Assembly (NCBI RefSeq): GCF_039871975.1
Contig: NZ_JBDPLL010000001.1
From: Trichormus_B sp936914905
GTDB taxonomy: Bacteria; Cyanobacteriota; Cyanobacteriia; Cyanobacteriales; Nostocaceae
Strand: one strand, 5' to 3'
DNA length: 64,000 nt
Shown here: positions 1 through 8,526 of the stretch, one piece after another
Layout: the number at the start of each line of letters is the position of its first letter
How positions within the stretch are numbered: position 1 is the stretch's first letter
Notes under the pieces: model-generated
Seen by the model: the letters and a program-made list of their open reading frames with translations, nothing else
What the model was told of the DNA's origin: nothing
Database searches by the model: none
Program-made: the position numbers and the translations under genes

Positions 1-26
1 AGTAATTTAGCCCAGCCTTCACTGAA

Positions 27-61
27 CCCCCCTAACCCCCAATTATGGGGGACTTAGGGGG
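27..61. repeat. C/G-rich inverted repeat downstream of hemL
   Basis: A run of the form CCCCCCTAACCCCC is followed after six bases by its near-complement with a two-base AC insertion, so it can fold into a strong hairpin. It lies just beyond the hemL stop, but there is no T-tract on the hemL strand, so calling it a terminator would be a guess. Such C-rich or G-rich repeats are common between genes in Nostocales. Confidence 0.5.
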
Positions 62-128
62 CGAAATAGGCTGAAACGAAGACAGGTGGAATTGTGTGTA
101 CACCCTAGCTTTTCTTGGTGGGAAAAGG

Positions 129-1427
129 TTAAAGACTAGAAAGGACATCTTTTGCAGTGGCTAAAGTTTTGTCAATATCTTCATCTGTGTGAGCTAAAGA
201 AGTAAACCCAGCCTCAAACAGAGATGGTGCTAAGTAGATACCACGCTCTAACATCCCACGATGGAAACGCCCAAATTTCCCTGTATCAGACTTTTTTGCA
301 TCTTCATAGTTATGCACTGGCCCGGCAGTGAAAAATAAGCCAAACATGGCGCTGATATGACCACCACAAGCGGCATGACCAGTTTCTTGGGTAATTTTGA
401 GCAACCCATCGGCTAGTTTCTTGGTAATGCGTTCTAGGTATTGGTAACTACCTGGTTTTTGAAGTAATTCCAGTGTTTTAATTCCCGCAGTCATAGCCAG
501 GGGATTACCAGAAAGAGTCCCGGCCTGATATACAGAACCAGCAGGAGCAACCATTGACATGATATCGCGGCGACCACCATAGGCTCCTACTGGCAAGCCA
601 CCACCGATAATTTTACCGAGTGTTGTCAAATCTGGTGTAATGCCAAATTTTTCTTGAGCGCCACCGTAGGCAATACGGAAGCCAGTCATCACTTCATCAA
701 ATACCAGTAATGCGTCATATTCGTGCGTAAGTTCTCGTAATCCTTCCAAGAAACCAGCATCGGGAGTAATAAAGCCAGCATTACCAACTACTGGTTCGAG
801 AATCACACCAGCAATTTGATTCTTGTTTTCTTCAAACAAGGCTTTGACAGCTTCTAAATCATTATAAGGTGCTGTTAATGTGTCACTGGTTGCTGCTTTG
901 GGAACTCCTGGGGAATCGGGTAAACCGAGTGTAGCTACACCAGAACCCGCTTTAACGAGAAACATATCAGCATGTCCGTGATAGCAACCTTCAAACTTGA
1001 TGATTTTATCTCGTTTGGTGAAGGCTCGCATTAACCGCAGTACGGCCATACAAGCTTCAGTTCCAGAGTTCACAAATCTGACCATTTCGATGCTAGGAAC
1101 AGCATCTATCATCATTTCAGCTAAGACATTTTCTAACGCACAGGGTGCCCCGAAGCTGGTACCTTTTTCCAAGGCTGTATGCAGTGCTGTGATCACTTCT
1201 GGATGGGCATGACCGCAAATAGCCGGTCCCCAAGTACCCACGTAGTCGATGTATTGATTGCCGTCTACATCCCAAATATAGGCTCCATTAACGCGATCAA
1301 ATACTATGGGTTGTCCACCGACGGATTTAAATGCACGGACTGGAGAACTAACTCCTCCTGGCATCAGGTTTTGAGCAGCCGCAAAAATTTCTTGTGATTT
1401 TGTGGTTTTAATGGTGGTCTTTACCAA
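129..1427 (-). CDS. hemL: Glutamate-1-semialdehyde 2,1-aminomutase
   Basis: PLP-dependent enzyme that converts glutamate-1-semialdehyde to 5-aminolevulinate, the last step of the C5 route that feeds heme, chlorophyll and phycobilin synthesis in the cytosol. The 432-residue product is full length for the family. The N-terminal LMPGGVSSPVRAF stretch, the VNSGTEACM cofactor segment, the FDEVMTGFR aspartate motif and the TTLGKIIGGGLPVGAYGG segment with the Schiff-base lysine near residue 272 are all visible. It stands alone on the minus strand; the next gene is divergent. The ATG at 1427 fits the family N-terminus (a short polar lead before SQEIF). Confidence 0.97.
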   Translation of the reverse strand: MVKTTIKTTKSQEIFAAAQNLMPGGVSSPVRAFKSVGGQPIVFDRVNGAYIWDVDGNQYIDYVGTWGPAICGHAHPEVITALHTALEKGTSFGAPCALENVLAEMMIDAVPSIEMVRFVNSGTEACMAVLRLMRAFTKRDKIIKFEGCYHGHADMFLVKAGSGVATLGLPDSPGVPKAATSDTLTAPYNDLEAVKALFEENKNQIAGVILEPVVGNAGFITPDAGFLEGLRELTHEYDALLVFDEVMTGFRIAYGGAQEKFGITPDLTTLGKIIGGGLPVGAYGGRRDIMSMVAPAGSVYQAGTLSGNPLAMTAGIKTLELLQKPGSYQYLERITKKLADGLLKITQETGHAACGGHISAMFGLFFTAGPVHNYEDAKKSDTGKFGRFHRGMLERGIYLAPSLFEAGFTSLAHTDEDIDKTLATAKDVLSSL

Positions 1428-1634
1428 GGGTTATCTCCTATAAGTGGTGACTAAATCGAGCTTCTATCTTAGGATAGGGCGAAAAAATGCTTAGAATTTC
1501 TATAGTAATAGAATTGATTAAACCAAAGAAGATGACAATATCAATATTATTATTCTTTATTATTATTCTTTCTGGTAAACTCCTGTTAGCACCTTGAATT
1601 CATTGATTATTGTTAACTTACAAAAGTTTTTGGT

Positions 1635-2285
1635 ATGTCTTCTCCCGAACTGCGATCACTACAATCTGCCATCCCTGTTGAAAAAATCCGCTACGATGAC
1701 AAGGGTTTAGTGGCGGCAATTGTCCAAGATTATCTGGATGGTACTGTCTTAATGATGGCCTGGATGAATCGGGAGTCTTTAGACAAGACCCTAGAAACTG
1801 GAGAAACTTGGTTTTGGAGTCGTTCCCGTCAGGAGTTATGGCATAAAGGGGCTACTTCTGGTCATATTCAGAAGGTGCAGAGTATCCGTTATGACTGTGA
1901 TAGTGATGCTTTACTGATTGGAGTTGAGCAGCTGGGAGATATTGCTTGTCATACTGGGGAGCGTAGTTGTTTTCACCAAGTTAATGGGAAAATCGCCCCT
2001 CCAGCAGCGGATATGCTATCGCAGCTTTTCCAGGTAATATGCAATCGCCGTGAGCATCCCAATGAAAGTTCTTATACTTGTAAGTTATTGGCAGGTGGTG
2101 ATAATAAAATTTTGAAAAAGATTGGTGAGGAAAGCGCCGAGGTAGTTATGGCGTGTAAAGATGATGATGTTGATGCGATTGCAGCTGAAGTTGCAGACCT
2201 GTTTTATCATACCCTCGTGGCGATAGCATATCATCAAGTTGACCTAAAAGCTGTATATCGTAAATTGCAAGAACGCCGGAAATAG
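1635..2285 (+). CDS. hisIE: Bifunctional phosphoribosyl-AMP cyclohydrolase / phosphoribosyl-ATP pyrophosphohydrolase
   Basis: Catalyses steps two and three of histidine biosynthesis in one chain. Residues 1-120 are the HisI cyclohydrolase: WMNRESLDKTLETGE, the WSRSRQELWHKGATSGH block and the CDSD and CHTGERSCF metal-ligand segments are present. Residues from about 125 on are HisE, with GEESAEVVMACKDDD and EVADLFYHTLVAI carrying the acidic MazG-like metal residues. Length (216) is normal for the fused form. Transcribed divergently from hemL across a 200-bp gap that contains a 13-bp direct repeat (TATTATTATTCTT twice). Intact. Confidence 0.96.
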   Translation: MSSPELRSLQSAIPVEKIRYDDKGLVAAIVQDYLDGTVLMMAWMNRESLDKTLETGETWFWSRSRQELWHKGATSGHIQKVQSIRYDCDSDALLIGVEQLGDIACHTGERSCFHQVNGKIAPPAADMLSQLFQVICNRREHPNESSYTCKLLAGGDNKILKKIGEESAEVVMACKDDDVDAIAAEVADLFYHTLVAIAYHQVDLKAVYRKLQERRK

Positions 2286-2344
2286 GACTGGGGAGATGGG
2301 GGAGATGAAGAAGATGGTGAGGACAATTTATTTTTCCCTCTTCC

Positions 2345-2773
2345 TTATTTATCCTGATAGCGGAGCGTGGTGTAAGCCTTCTGCCTGCTGGCTTCTGTCT
2401 CCAGTCCCCAATCACCTAAAAAGTAAAGGTAAAAAGTAAAGGTAGTACGGACTAGACCTGTTGTAGTTGCGTTGGTGCTCTCTCCTTCAGGATTAAACAA
2501 GACAGACGCACCAGGGGTAATACTCAGATTGTCGTTAATACGAAAACGGTAATAACCTTCTAGATGGTAAAGTGTTGCTCTATTTGTACCTAGTGTGGCT
2601 GCACCACTAGCCTGAGTACGATAAAGAGGCTGTCCAAAAATCAAACCTGGATTATTCCCTTTTTTGAGTAAATCATTAAAATGCAAGCCTACCATCCAGC
2701 TGGTAAAAGTTGTATAAGCATCAACAGCAGGAGAAGAATCATCCACAAAAATTGCTGCACCATAACCAGATAT
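2345..2773 (-). pseudogene. C-terminal remnant of an OprB-type cyanobacterial porin
   Basis: About 140 codons read like the last part of an S-layer-homology/OprB carbohydrate-selective or iron-uptake porin: FTSWMVGLHFNDLLKKGN, GLIFGQPLYRT, YHLEGYYRFRINDNLSITP and a C-terminal beta strand ending in TLRYQDK. A full porin is about 500-600 residues, so three quarters are missing. In-frame upstream codons (ISGYGAAIFVDDSS) continue the family match until a TGA at 2774-2776, after which no porin sequence follows. The first codon that could initiate (a GTG) lies inside a conserved strand, so this is a truncated pseudogene rather than a small gene. Confidence 0.75.
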
Positions 2774-3071
2774 TCATAACTGAGATTTTATTAAGTAAAG
2801 TAACAAAAATATAGCTATAATCTTGATTATTTCGTCAGTAATTATTTTTTATCTACTAATTTCTAACATTTCGCAGCATTGACAAACCCACCCCCTCTTA
2901 GCACACAATGATTCGGCTTGCTTTTTTAGTCCGTCCCATCGTTAGCATTCAGTTTGGAAATTTACCTCAGATATGAGTGCGGATTGTCAACCTGGCGAAC
3001 AATTGCTGAAAACTCTTAACGTAAGCAATATCTCTTTATGGGCTTTATAGAAGGAAAATCTTATAACTACA

Positions 3072-3228
3072 AAGGTTAGTATCTTTACTAAAATCCCTGA
3101 AACACTCCACGAATCCCTAAAAAACTATTTAGAAACTCATCCTGATTGGGATCAAACCCGAGTATTAACTGCACAGTGATCGCTGTGCAGATAGTTTCTA
3201 CTTAGAAACTTTATTCCATCAGTGCTAA
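3072..3228 (+). pseudogene. DUF2811 small protein, broken
   Basis: The stretch KVSIFTKIPETLHESLKNYL followed by ETHPDWDQTRVLTA matches the cyanobacterial DUF2811 family (about 60 residues, function unknown). It stops at a TGA at 3177-3179 just where the family would continue with its central helix. The conserved C-terminus (DSFYLETLF) reappears in another frame from 3190 and ends at TAA 3226-3228. The middle of the gene has therefore been lost by a deletion plus frame change. No good start codon is seen upstream. Identification is from memory of the family pattern. Confidence 0.65.
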
Positions 3229-3287
3229 GTTAAAATATATACGGCATTAATTTCACCATAGATTATACATACTTACATTGGAAATGC

Positions 3288-3324
3288 TGCTATCTGCTAT
3301 CATTCTGACCGATAGCAGATAGCA
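3288..3324. repeat. 14-bp perfect inverted repeat
   Basis: TGCTATCTGCTATC at 3288-3301 and its exact complement at 3311-3324 flank a 9-nt loop. There is no T-tract. It lies in the 1-kb gene-poor stretch between the porin remnant and the response regulator. Confidence 0.6.
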
Positions 3325-3424
3325 TGATGCCTAGCGCCTGTCTAGACTCACACCACAGGTTTTGATAACTCTGGTATAATCAGGATTTGAGAATTTGAGC
3401 ATGTTCTAATAGCTCTGGCAAATA

Positions 3425-3464
3425 CTAATAGCCCTTGATGGGTTAAACCATCAAGGGCTATTAG
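3425..3464. repeat. 17-bp perfect hairpin
   Basis: CTAATAGCCCTTGATGG at 3425-3441 pairs exactly with 3448-3464 across a 6-nt loop (GTTAAA). The perfect stem implies recent formation or selection, yet neither flank has the T-run of a terminator and no intact gene ends nearby. Confidence 0.65.
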
Positions 3465-3683
3465 TTGAAATTCAGCAGATCAAAAATTTTCATCAACTCA
3501 GTAAAATACAGTTGTTCGCCTGAGTGAACACACGGGAAAACAGGATTGGTTTAAAAGCAAGTGCTAAGGGCAGCCAGAACTACGAGTCGAAATACTCATT
3601 AGAACAGCTCTTTTAATATCTAAGAGTTTTGCTCAAATGTTAATTGGTCAGAAATGAACAAACTTTATAATCTACTGAAGATG

Positions 3684-3815
3684 TAAGCATTTAGCTAATG
3701 CCTAAGGGCACGCTACGCGAACAGCCATCAGCAGTCAGCTTTCTCAAGCTAACCCCAAAAATACCTATTTGATAATTAACCAATTTCTCAAATATTCTGA
3801 CTCCTGAATTCTTAC
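3684..3815 (+). repeat. Dispersed repeat family, copy A
   Basis: This ~130-bp block (GCTAATGCCTAAGGGCACGC ... CAAAAATACCTATTTGATAA ... TTCTTAC) recurs at 32116-32254 (copy B) and, in part, at 41411-41521 (copy C) and on the other strand at 55420-55595 (copy D). It is non-coding and sits just downstream of the response regulator gene, separated by 7 bp. The shared parts are the GCTAATGCC/ACGCTACGCG module, the CATCAGCAGT module, the AAAATACC palindrome half and the TTGATAATTAACC tail. Confidence 0.8.
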
Positions 3816-3822
3816 CTGAAGA

Positions 3823-4539
3823 TTAGGATTTAACCTCTTGCTGCGGTTGAGTAGGACATTCAAATTTATACCCTACACCCCGTACAGTTTGGATTAATGC
3901 CGGTTGACCAGCATCAATTTCAATCTTCTTACGAATTTGACCGATATGGACATCGACAACTCGCTGGTCTCCCACATATTCATAGTCCCAGACCTCTTGA
4001 ATAAGTTCTGATCGCCGCCAAACTCGACCTGGATGACTAGCTAAAAAATGCAACAAATCAAATTCTAAAGCAGTTAACGGCACTGGTTGGTTATTAAATG
4101 ATACTTCCCTCCGTACCGGATCAATAATTAATTTTTCAAAAATTAGGCGTTTTTGTTCTGGGGTCGTCACAACCCGCTGACGCCTCAAAATAGCTGCTAC
4201 TCTGACTTCTAACTCTCCTAAACCAAATGGTTTGGTGAGATAGTCATCAGCACCTTTAGAAAAACCACGAATTTTGTCGGATTCATCTGTCCGGCTAGTC
4301 AGCATGAGTACAAAGACACCATTACGGCTTTGCATTTCTTGGCACAGGTTAAACCCGATGGCATCTGGTAAATTTACATCTAGAATTACCAAGTCTGGGT
4401 TAAACTGCTCAAATAGAACTAGGGCTGCCTTACCATCTTCGGCAGCTTCTACTTGATAGTTCTGTCTAATCAAAAAGCGTTGGATTAAATTCCGAACGGC
4501 TGGGTCGTCATCAACTACAAGAATCTTGGCAGCAGCCAT
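3823..4539 (-). CDS. OmpR/PhoB-family response regulator
   Basis: Two-domain transcription factor. The receiver (residues 1-120) has the acidic pair in ILVVDDDPAVRN, the phospho-acceptor aspartate in LVILDVNLPD, the conserved Thr in LMLTSRTDE and the Lys in DDYLTKPF. The winged-helix effector follows, with LTALEFDLLHFLASHPGRVW, VWDYEYVGDQRVVDVHIGQI and the TVRGVGYKF signature. The start chosen is the ATG at 4539, directly before AAAKILVVDDD. A GTG at 4605 would add 22 residues that no receiver domain has. No histidine kinase is adjacent, so it is an orphan regulator. It differs from RpaA and RpaB in the receiver, and I do not assign a name. Confidence 0.9.
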   Translation of the reverse strand: MAAAKILVVDDDPAVRNLIQRFLIRQNYQVEAAEDGKAALVLFEQFNPDLVILDVNLPDAIGFNLCQEMQSRNGVFVLMLTSRTDESDKIRGFSKGADDYLTKPFGLGELEVRVAAILRRQRVVTTPEQKRLIFEKLIIDPVRREVSFNNQPVPLTALEFDLLHFLASHPGRVWRRSELIQEVWDYEYVGDQRVVDVHIGQIRKKIEIDAGQPALIQTVRGVGYKFECPTQPQQEVKS

Positions 4540-5242
4540 GACCATCACTTTACACAAAACTTCATTATGATTAACAAGGTCATTGCGTAAAAACACAATT
4601 TCCACTTTGGCATTTATTTGGCATTTATTAAGAATCTACAAAGGCCAGCTACGAGTATCCTGATTGTTCAAATAAACTGTAATCAGAATTATGAAGGATT
4701 TAGGCATCAATCTTATGGTAATCAGGTCTGCACTTCAGTATATCTACTAAATGGTTGTTCTGACACTACCTGTGAACCCAGATATTCATAGTAGTGGGGT
4801 CAATGAAAGCATCAACATAAACTTTCCGACCTTTAGAAGTGAACTGCAACATCATGATATTTGCGTTGATTAAGCTAATTAGCATTTAAATTGCATTATT
4901 CCAATTTCGATGTAAAAGTTGTAAACACTCCCTGTTAGCATAAAGTGCCATAGAGATAGCTCCTCTGCATCTGCCTACGTAAATGTGCAACTTGGGATTT
5001 TAGCAAGCAAAAGAGTATTCCTACTGTTCTATCCAAAAGGTGATGGGATTATGCACTGTACGATGACAATATGTTAAAGTAACTATAGTTAAAATTCGTG
5101 GGTCAAACAAACTAACCCGTGCTAATATCCTGTTAAAGGATAAGAATAGGTTGGAACAACTGTTTCTATCAAAATAAAAATTAAGGTTGTTTTTTATTCC
5201 ACAAAAGACTACCGCTTACCAAGGCTGAATTTACAAACTGCC
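4540..5242. other. Divergent intergenic region without recognisable genes
   Basis: About 700 bp between the response regulator and the J-domain protein, which point away from each other, so both promoters should lie here. The sequence is AT-rich. I see no conserved operator or RNA gene. Confidence 0.5.
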
Positions 5243-5869
5243 ATGAGCGATCAAAATCCCTACGAAAAACTTGGGGTATCAGAAGATGCTAGCTTCGATG
5301 AAATTCAGGATGCTCGCAATAGCCTGTTAGAGCAACATGGTGGTGATGTGAAGTATTTAGAATTGATTGAAGCAGCCTATGATGCAATTCTAATGGAACG
5401 CTTACGGATGCGCCAAGAAGGAAAAATTAAAGTACCTGAGCGTATTCGTTTTCCAGAAATGCGAGTCCAATCTCCTCAGAAAGAAAGTCCTATTCCTCGT
5501 GAACAGTCACCTATGTGGCTCCAAACAATGTTGGATCAACCCAGTTTGCCAGAGGTACTGATACAAGGATCTTGGTATTTGGGTTTAAGTGCTATGACTG
5601 TGTTGTTCCCTGCGGCAAGTGATCAGATTTTGCAGTTAGCATTAGTGGTAGGTGTAGGAATCAGTATTTATTTTCTTAATTGCAAGGAAAACAAATTTGG
5701 TCGAGCAGTTTTGTTAACATTGGCTGGACTAATTGTTGGTTTAATAGCTGGGGGATTGATAGCTACCTGGGTATTACAGCAAATGCCATTTCTAAGTGTG
5801 ACAAAAAATCAGTTCTCTACGGTTCTGACTTTTATCTTGATGTGGCTAATTAGCAGCTTTTTGCGTTAG
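5243..5869 (+). CDS. CPP1-like membrane J-domain protein (DUF3353)
   Basis: 208 residues. Residues 1-65 form a degenerate J-like domain (NPYEKLGVSEDASFDEIQDA, AYDAILMERLRMRQEG) that lacks the HPD motif. After a charged and proline-rich linker come four probable membrane helices from about residue 110 to the C-terminus (SWYLGLSAMTVLFPA, LALVVGVGISIYFL, VLLTLAGLIVGLIAGGLI, FILMWLISSFLR). This is the pattern of the cyanobacterial and plastid CPP1 family, known in plants as a holdase for protochlorophyllide oxidoreductase. A chaperone role for a thylakoid client is inferred from the family. Confidence 0.85.
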   Translation: MSDQNPYEKLGVSEDASFDEIQDARNSLLEQHGGDVKYLELIEAAYDAILMERLRMRQEGKIKVPERIRFPEMRVQSPQKESPIPREQSPMWLQTMLDQPSLPEVLIQGSWYLGLSAMTVLFPAASDQILQLALVVGVGISIYFLNCKENKFGRAVLLTLAGLIVGLIAGGLIATWVLQQMPFLSVTKNQFSTVLTFILMWLISSFLR

Positions 5870-5954
5870 TCAAGATTGGATACTGAAATGTGATTCAAAC
5901 TAAAATATCCCAGACATAAATAACGTATCAACTAAATCAAGTGAGGGTATAAAA

Positions 5955-6117
5955 TTGACACTCTCCGGGAAGACTCCTACGGAGATTATTAAGCATTCCA
6001 AAAACGGACTCTTAAAGGCGTAGTCAATGCACCTCTAGTAACTCCAATGAGATTTAATCCCAATATCGCCTTTACTTTTCTCAAGATATTCGCTGACCCA
6101 GCGTAGTCGGCTAATGT
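5955..6117 (-). mobile_element. IS200/IS605 element: tnpB tail and right end only
   Basis: On the minus strand, codons from about 6117 to the TAA at 5989-5991 read ADYAGSANILRKVKAILGL ... TRGALTTPLRVRFWNA, which resembles the C-terminal tail of TnpB (the Asp of its last RuvC motif would be in this ADY segment). Immediately beyond the stop, 5955-5988 contains the CTCCGTAGGAGTCTTCCCGG hairpin and GAGTGTCAA end typical of IS605-group right ends in Nostocales. The remaining >350 codons and tnpA are gone. The 5' part has been replaced by an IS66 fragment. Confidence 0.6.
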
Positions 6118-6372
6118 CTACCCTGGATGACTTATATGTCCTTCTGATGCCTACTTTCCTTTTTCTCTTAATCTTTTTGTCCGTATTTAATTTGATTTTT
6201 TGAGCTCATCGCTGGTTGGTGTTTTTGAAGTTGTTTTGCTATATATTCCCAAAGGTCTCTCTAGCTCTGCTATCTATTCCCGCAGTGCTGTATTTTCTTG
6301 CTCTAGCTTCTCTATTCTTTGATATTTTTCTTCTGGACTAGTGCTTGAACATTACCATATTTCTTCCCTCAT
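6118..6372 (-). mobile_element. IS66-family transposase N-terminus, degenerate
   Basis: Read on the minus strand from the ATG at 6372, one frame gives EEKYQRIEKLEQENTALRE, IAELERPLGIYSKTTSKTP, then DELKK and a decayed GHxxHPG motif. This is the coiled-coil plus SKPPSSD-type N-terminal region seen in IS66 transposases. There are in-frame stops after residue 6 and inside the coiled coil, and nothing of the DDE domain follows: the element joins directly to the TnpB remnant. Confidence 0.65.
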
Positions 6373-6429
6373 GGGAATATCCCTAACATTCATACCTGGG
6401 CAGTTACAATTAAACATTAAGAATTAATA

Positions 6430-6487
6430 CAGCATAAGCTTTTCAGTGATTTGGAATGGGTGGTTTCTTTCCGCGATCCTGTACTAA
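6430..6487. repeat. 58-bp repeat shared with 43684-43741
   Basis: CAGCATAAGC, then TTTGGAATGGGTGGTTT, TTTCCGC and GTACTA occur in the same order and orientation at 43684-43741. Both copies lie to the right of an IS66-like transposase remnant, so the simplest reading is a shared transposon end or a shared insertion hotspot. Confidence 0.6.
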
Positions 6488-6646
6488 TACTGTAAGGTTA
6501 AAGCTTCTAAGGGGTAGCAGAGTGGAATAATCTTTGCTTTAAATAACATTTAATTTTTAATTAAATATTCCGTATATTCACAATTGTATTTCTCTTTTAT
6601 AAAAGCATACTATGTAGCCCAATAACTTTTAATTATCTTAGGTATT

Positions 6647-6940
6647 ATGAAATCTATTCTACAAACCTACGTAGCTCAAGAAATATGGTTATTGATGAGA
6701 GATAAATGGTTTTTTGGCACAATTATCAGAGTTTCCGATGATTTGTTGTGGTTTAAACACAGAACTCACAATAAAGAGACAGAAGAAGATACCTTGTGGG
6801 AAAGGGTTGTAAAAATCAGTGAAGTAGTTGCTATTGATAAAGTCATATCTGTTATTAGTAGAAAACCGGATGTATTTATGTCCAAGTTATTGGAAGTCGA
6901 TAATCACATCAATAATCATCAACAAGAACATGAAAAATAA
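6647..6940 (+). CDS. Conserved small hypothetical protein
   Basis: 97 residues, soluble, with no signal peptide. The pattern IWLLMRDKWFFGTIIRVSDD then LLWFKHRTHNKETEEDTLWE suggests a small beta-barrel fold (SH3-like or Sm-like) carrying aromatic residues, followed by a helical, charged tail ending in NNHQQEHEK. Codon usage and the ATG at 6647 after an AT-rich leader look normal. I do not recognise a named family; it resembles small proteins seen only in cyanobacteria. It stands alone between mobile-element debris. Confidence 0.6.
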   Translation: MKSILQTYVAQEIWLLMRDKWFFGTIIRVSDDLLWFKHRTHNKETEEDTLWERVVKISEVVAIDKVISVISRKPDVFMSKLLEVDNHINNHQQEHEK

Positions 6941-7057
6941 AGCCAGTTGGTGATACTAGAGCCTGTATAGATAAGATAGCAATCTCTGTGGTATTCGCTG
7001 TTAGATATGATTTTATCTTCATTGGCGCATTTAGGCGAACTTGGTATGAACTAAGGT

Positions 7058-7085
7058 GGCGATGCCTATGGCGAGCAAAGCGATC
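7058..7085. repeat. Small dispersed repeat (SDR-like)
   Basis: GGCGATGCCTATGGCGAGCA then AAGCGATC is a short G/C-rich unit of the type known as small dispersed repeats in Nostoc genomes. A close relative (GGCGGTGCCTTTGGCGAGCT AAGCTATCGC) interrupts the TrpD-like pseudogene at about 26447-26476, on the opposite strand. Confidence 0.5.
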
Positions 7086-7218
7086 ACACTCCATTCAGGA
7101 GATTATGTACGATACATGGAAACACTTAGTCTGCGTTGCCGTTTTTGTAACATAAATAGGGATAAAGACAAGATATGCGCAACATTTATCACGATCTAAA
7201 GTCTTGTAACAAATTAAC

Positions 7219-8466
7219 TCAGAAGCCTAAATTTAACTTTTCCTCTAGTGCTGGTAGAATCCCATCAAGATGAATCAGATAATCAACCAACACTGGATCT
7301 GACTCCTTAAATAAGGACTCAAAGCCGTTAAATCCTCTTAAACTAAGATGTCTCTGATTGACAAAAGTAAGCATTATTGACGTAACAACGCCTCTCATGT
7401 GACGTGCAGCTTGAGTCCCTCCTAGATAGCATCCATAAGTAAAAGTGGTTAACAAATAGCGTTCTGTAGACGGGTCTAATTTTGAATCAGAACCACTCAA
7501 AGGACCAAAATCTTGGGTAAAATTTGTCCAGTAATCCACATCTCTGAGAATATCAATTAAGTTACGCTCTGCCATTCTTTCAGAGATTAAAGCCTCTAAA
7601 CTTTTGAGAGAAGCACTCTCACGATTAGCTAATGGAAGTTTTAAAACAGGTTCTCCTTGCTCGCTAATAATGACAGATGTATTATACAGATGTATTATTA
7701 GGATAGCCTAGATCTACTGCCGATGCTGTTTGGGTTAATGAATTTTTTAAATTCTCGACAAAATCTTCAGCCTGAGTAGGAAAGCCTAATTGTTGACAGT
7801 ATGCTTTAACTAATGGCTGACAGTCCTTCCAAGAAAGTAATTGTTCTCGATAGTCAGCATAAGCTTCACTGTTAAAGACACAAATATCCCCTGACTTTAG
7901 TTCAGTAGCGACATTAAGAAAAAATACAAATCTCAAAATTGCGCCGCATCATTTTGGTGACATCTTTACACTGAACTATCACTAACTTTTGCCATTGCTA
8001 TGAAATAAAAGATAAATCAACTTCTGTTCCTATCCACTCCCCCCGCCGATGGGAATTAGACAGTAAAATTTCCACGGCTTTAACCAATTTATCGTCACTA
8101 CTGGTAGATTCTATCTTCAGGAACTTAAATACTCGAAATAATGCACTACGATAACTTTTATAAAATCGCCATAATAAAGGGAAGTAAGAGCGAATCGCTT
8201 TTTTATGAAGGGATAAGGTTGGTGGATATTGATAGCTAAAACTCCTATCTTCTCATAGCGAGAGGGATGTCTGCTATTTAGGGGAAATAGCCTAATCTCT
8301 GAAATACTTTGAGTAAAACCAGCAAATTAAAATAGTGATCTTCCCCAATCGTAACTTTTAAGGCGAATGCTATCTCTATCCTCGTGGGAGTTTCAATTTT
8401 ATCGAGTTCATTGGCGGTATAGTACCGTTTGAATCTGGAATAAGCTGTCCGTTCAATTGATGCCAC
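7219..8466 (-). pseudogene. tnpA: Tn3-family transposase tnpA, multiply broken
   Basis: Fragments in family order on the minus strand: the N-terminal domain at 8466-8278 (MASIERTAYSRFKRYYTANE ... LLVLLKVFQRLGYFP), a middle piece around 8200-8020 (FYKSYRSALFRVFKFLKIES, SNSHRRGEWIGTEVDLSF), then NVATELKSGDICVFNSEAYA at 7936-7682, and MAERNLIDILRDVDYWTNFT ... ERYLLTTFTYGCYLGGTQAA RHMRG at 7575-7219. An intact Tn3 transposase is about 1,000 residues; most of the catalytic half is missing. Lesions include a stop after LGYFP, frame changes and a 13-bp tandem duplication at 7673-7698. The last ~33 codons do not look like TnpA. It lies directly downstream of the recombinase remnant, as in Tn4430-type elements. 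Confidence 0.85.
7673..7698. repeat. 13-bp tandem duplication that frameshifts tnpA
   Basis: ACAGATGTATTAT occurs twice in a row (7673-7685, 7686-7698). On the minus strand the reading YPNNTSV then stops, but removing one unit restores NTSVIISEQGEPVLKLPLAN and joins it in frame to the downstream transposase fragment. It is therefore a direct lesion in the transposase. Confidence 0.85.
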
Positions 8467-8526
8467 GAGTGAGAGAAAAGATGGTTAATTTCAGTTTACA
8501 GGAGCATTGTTATCGCCCCAGAAGGC

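Noticed and set aside
3823..4605. Longer response regulator starting at GTG 4605
   Set aside because: The extra 22 residues precede the receiver strand and have no counterpart in the family; the ATG at 4539 fits.
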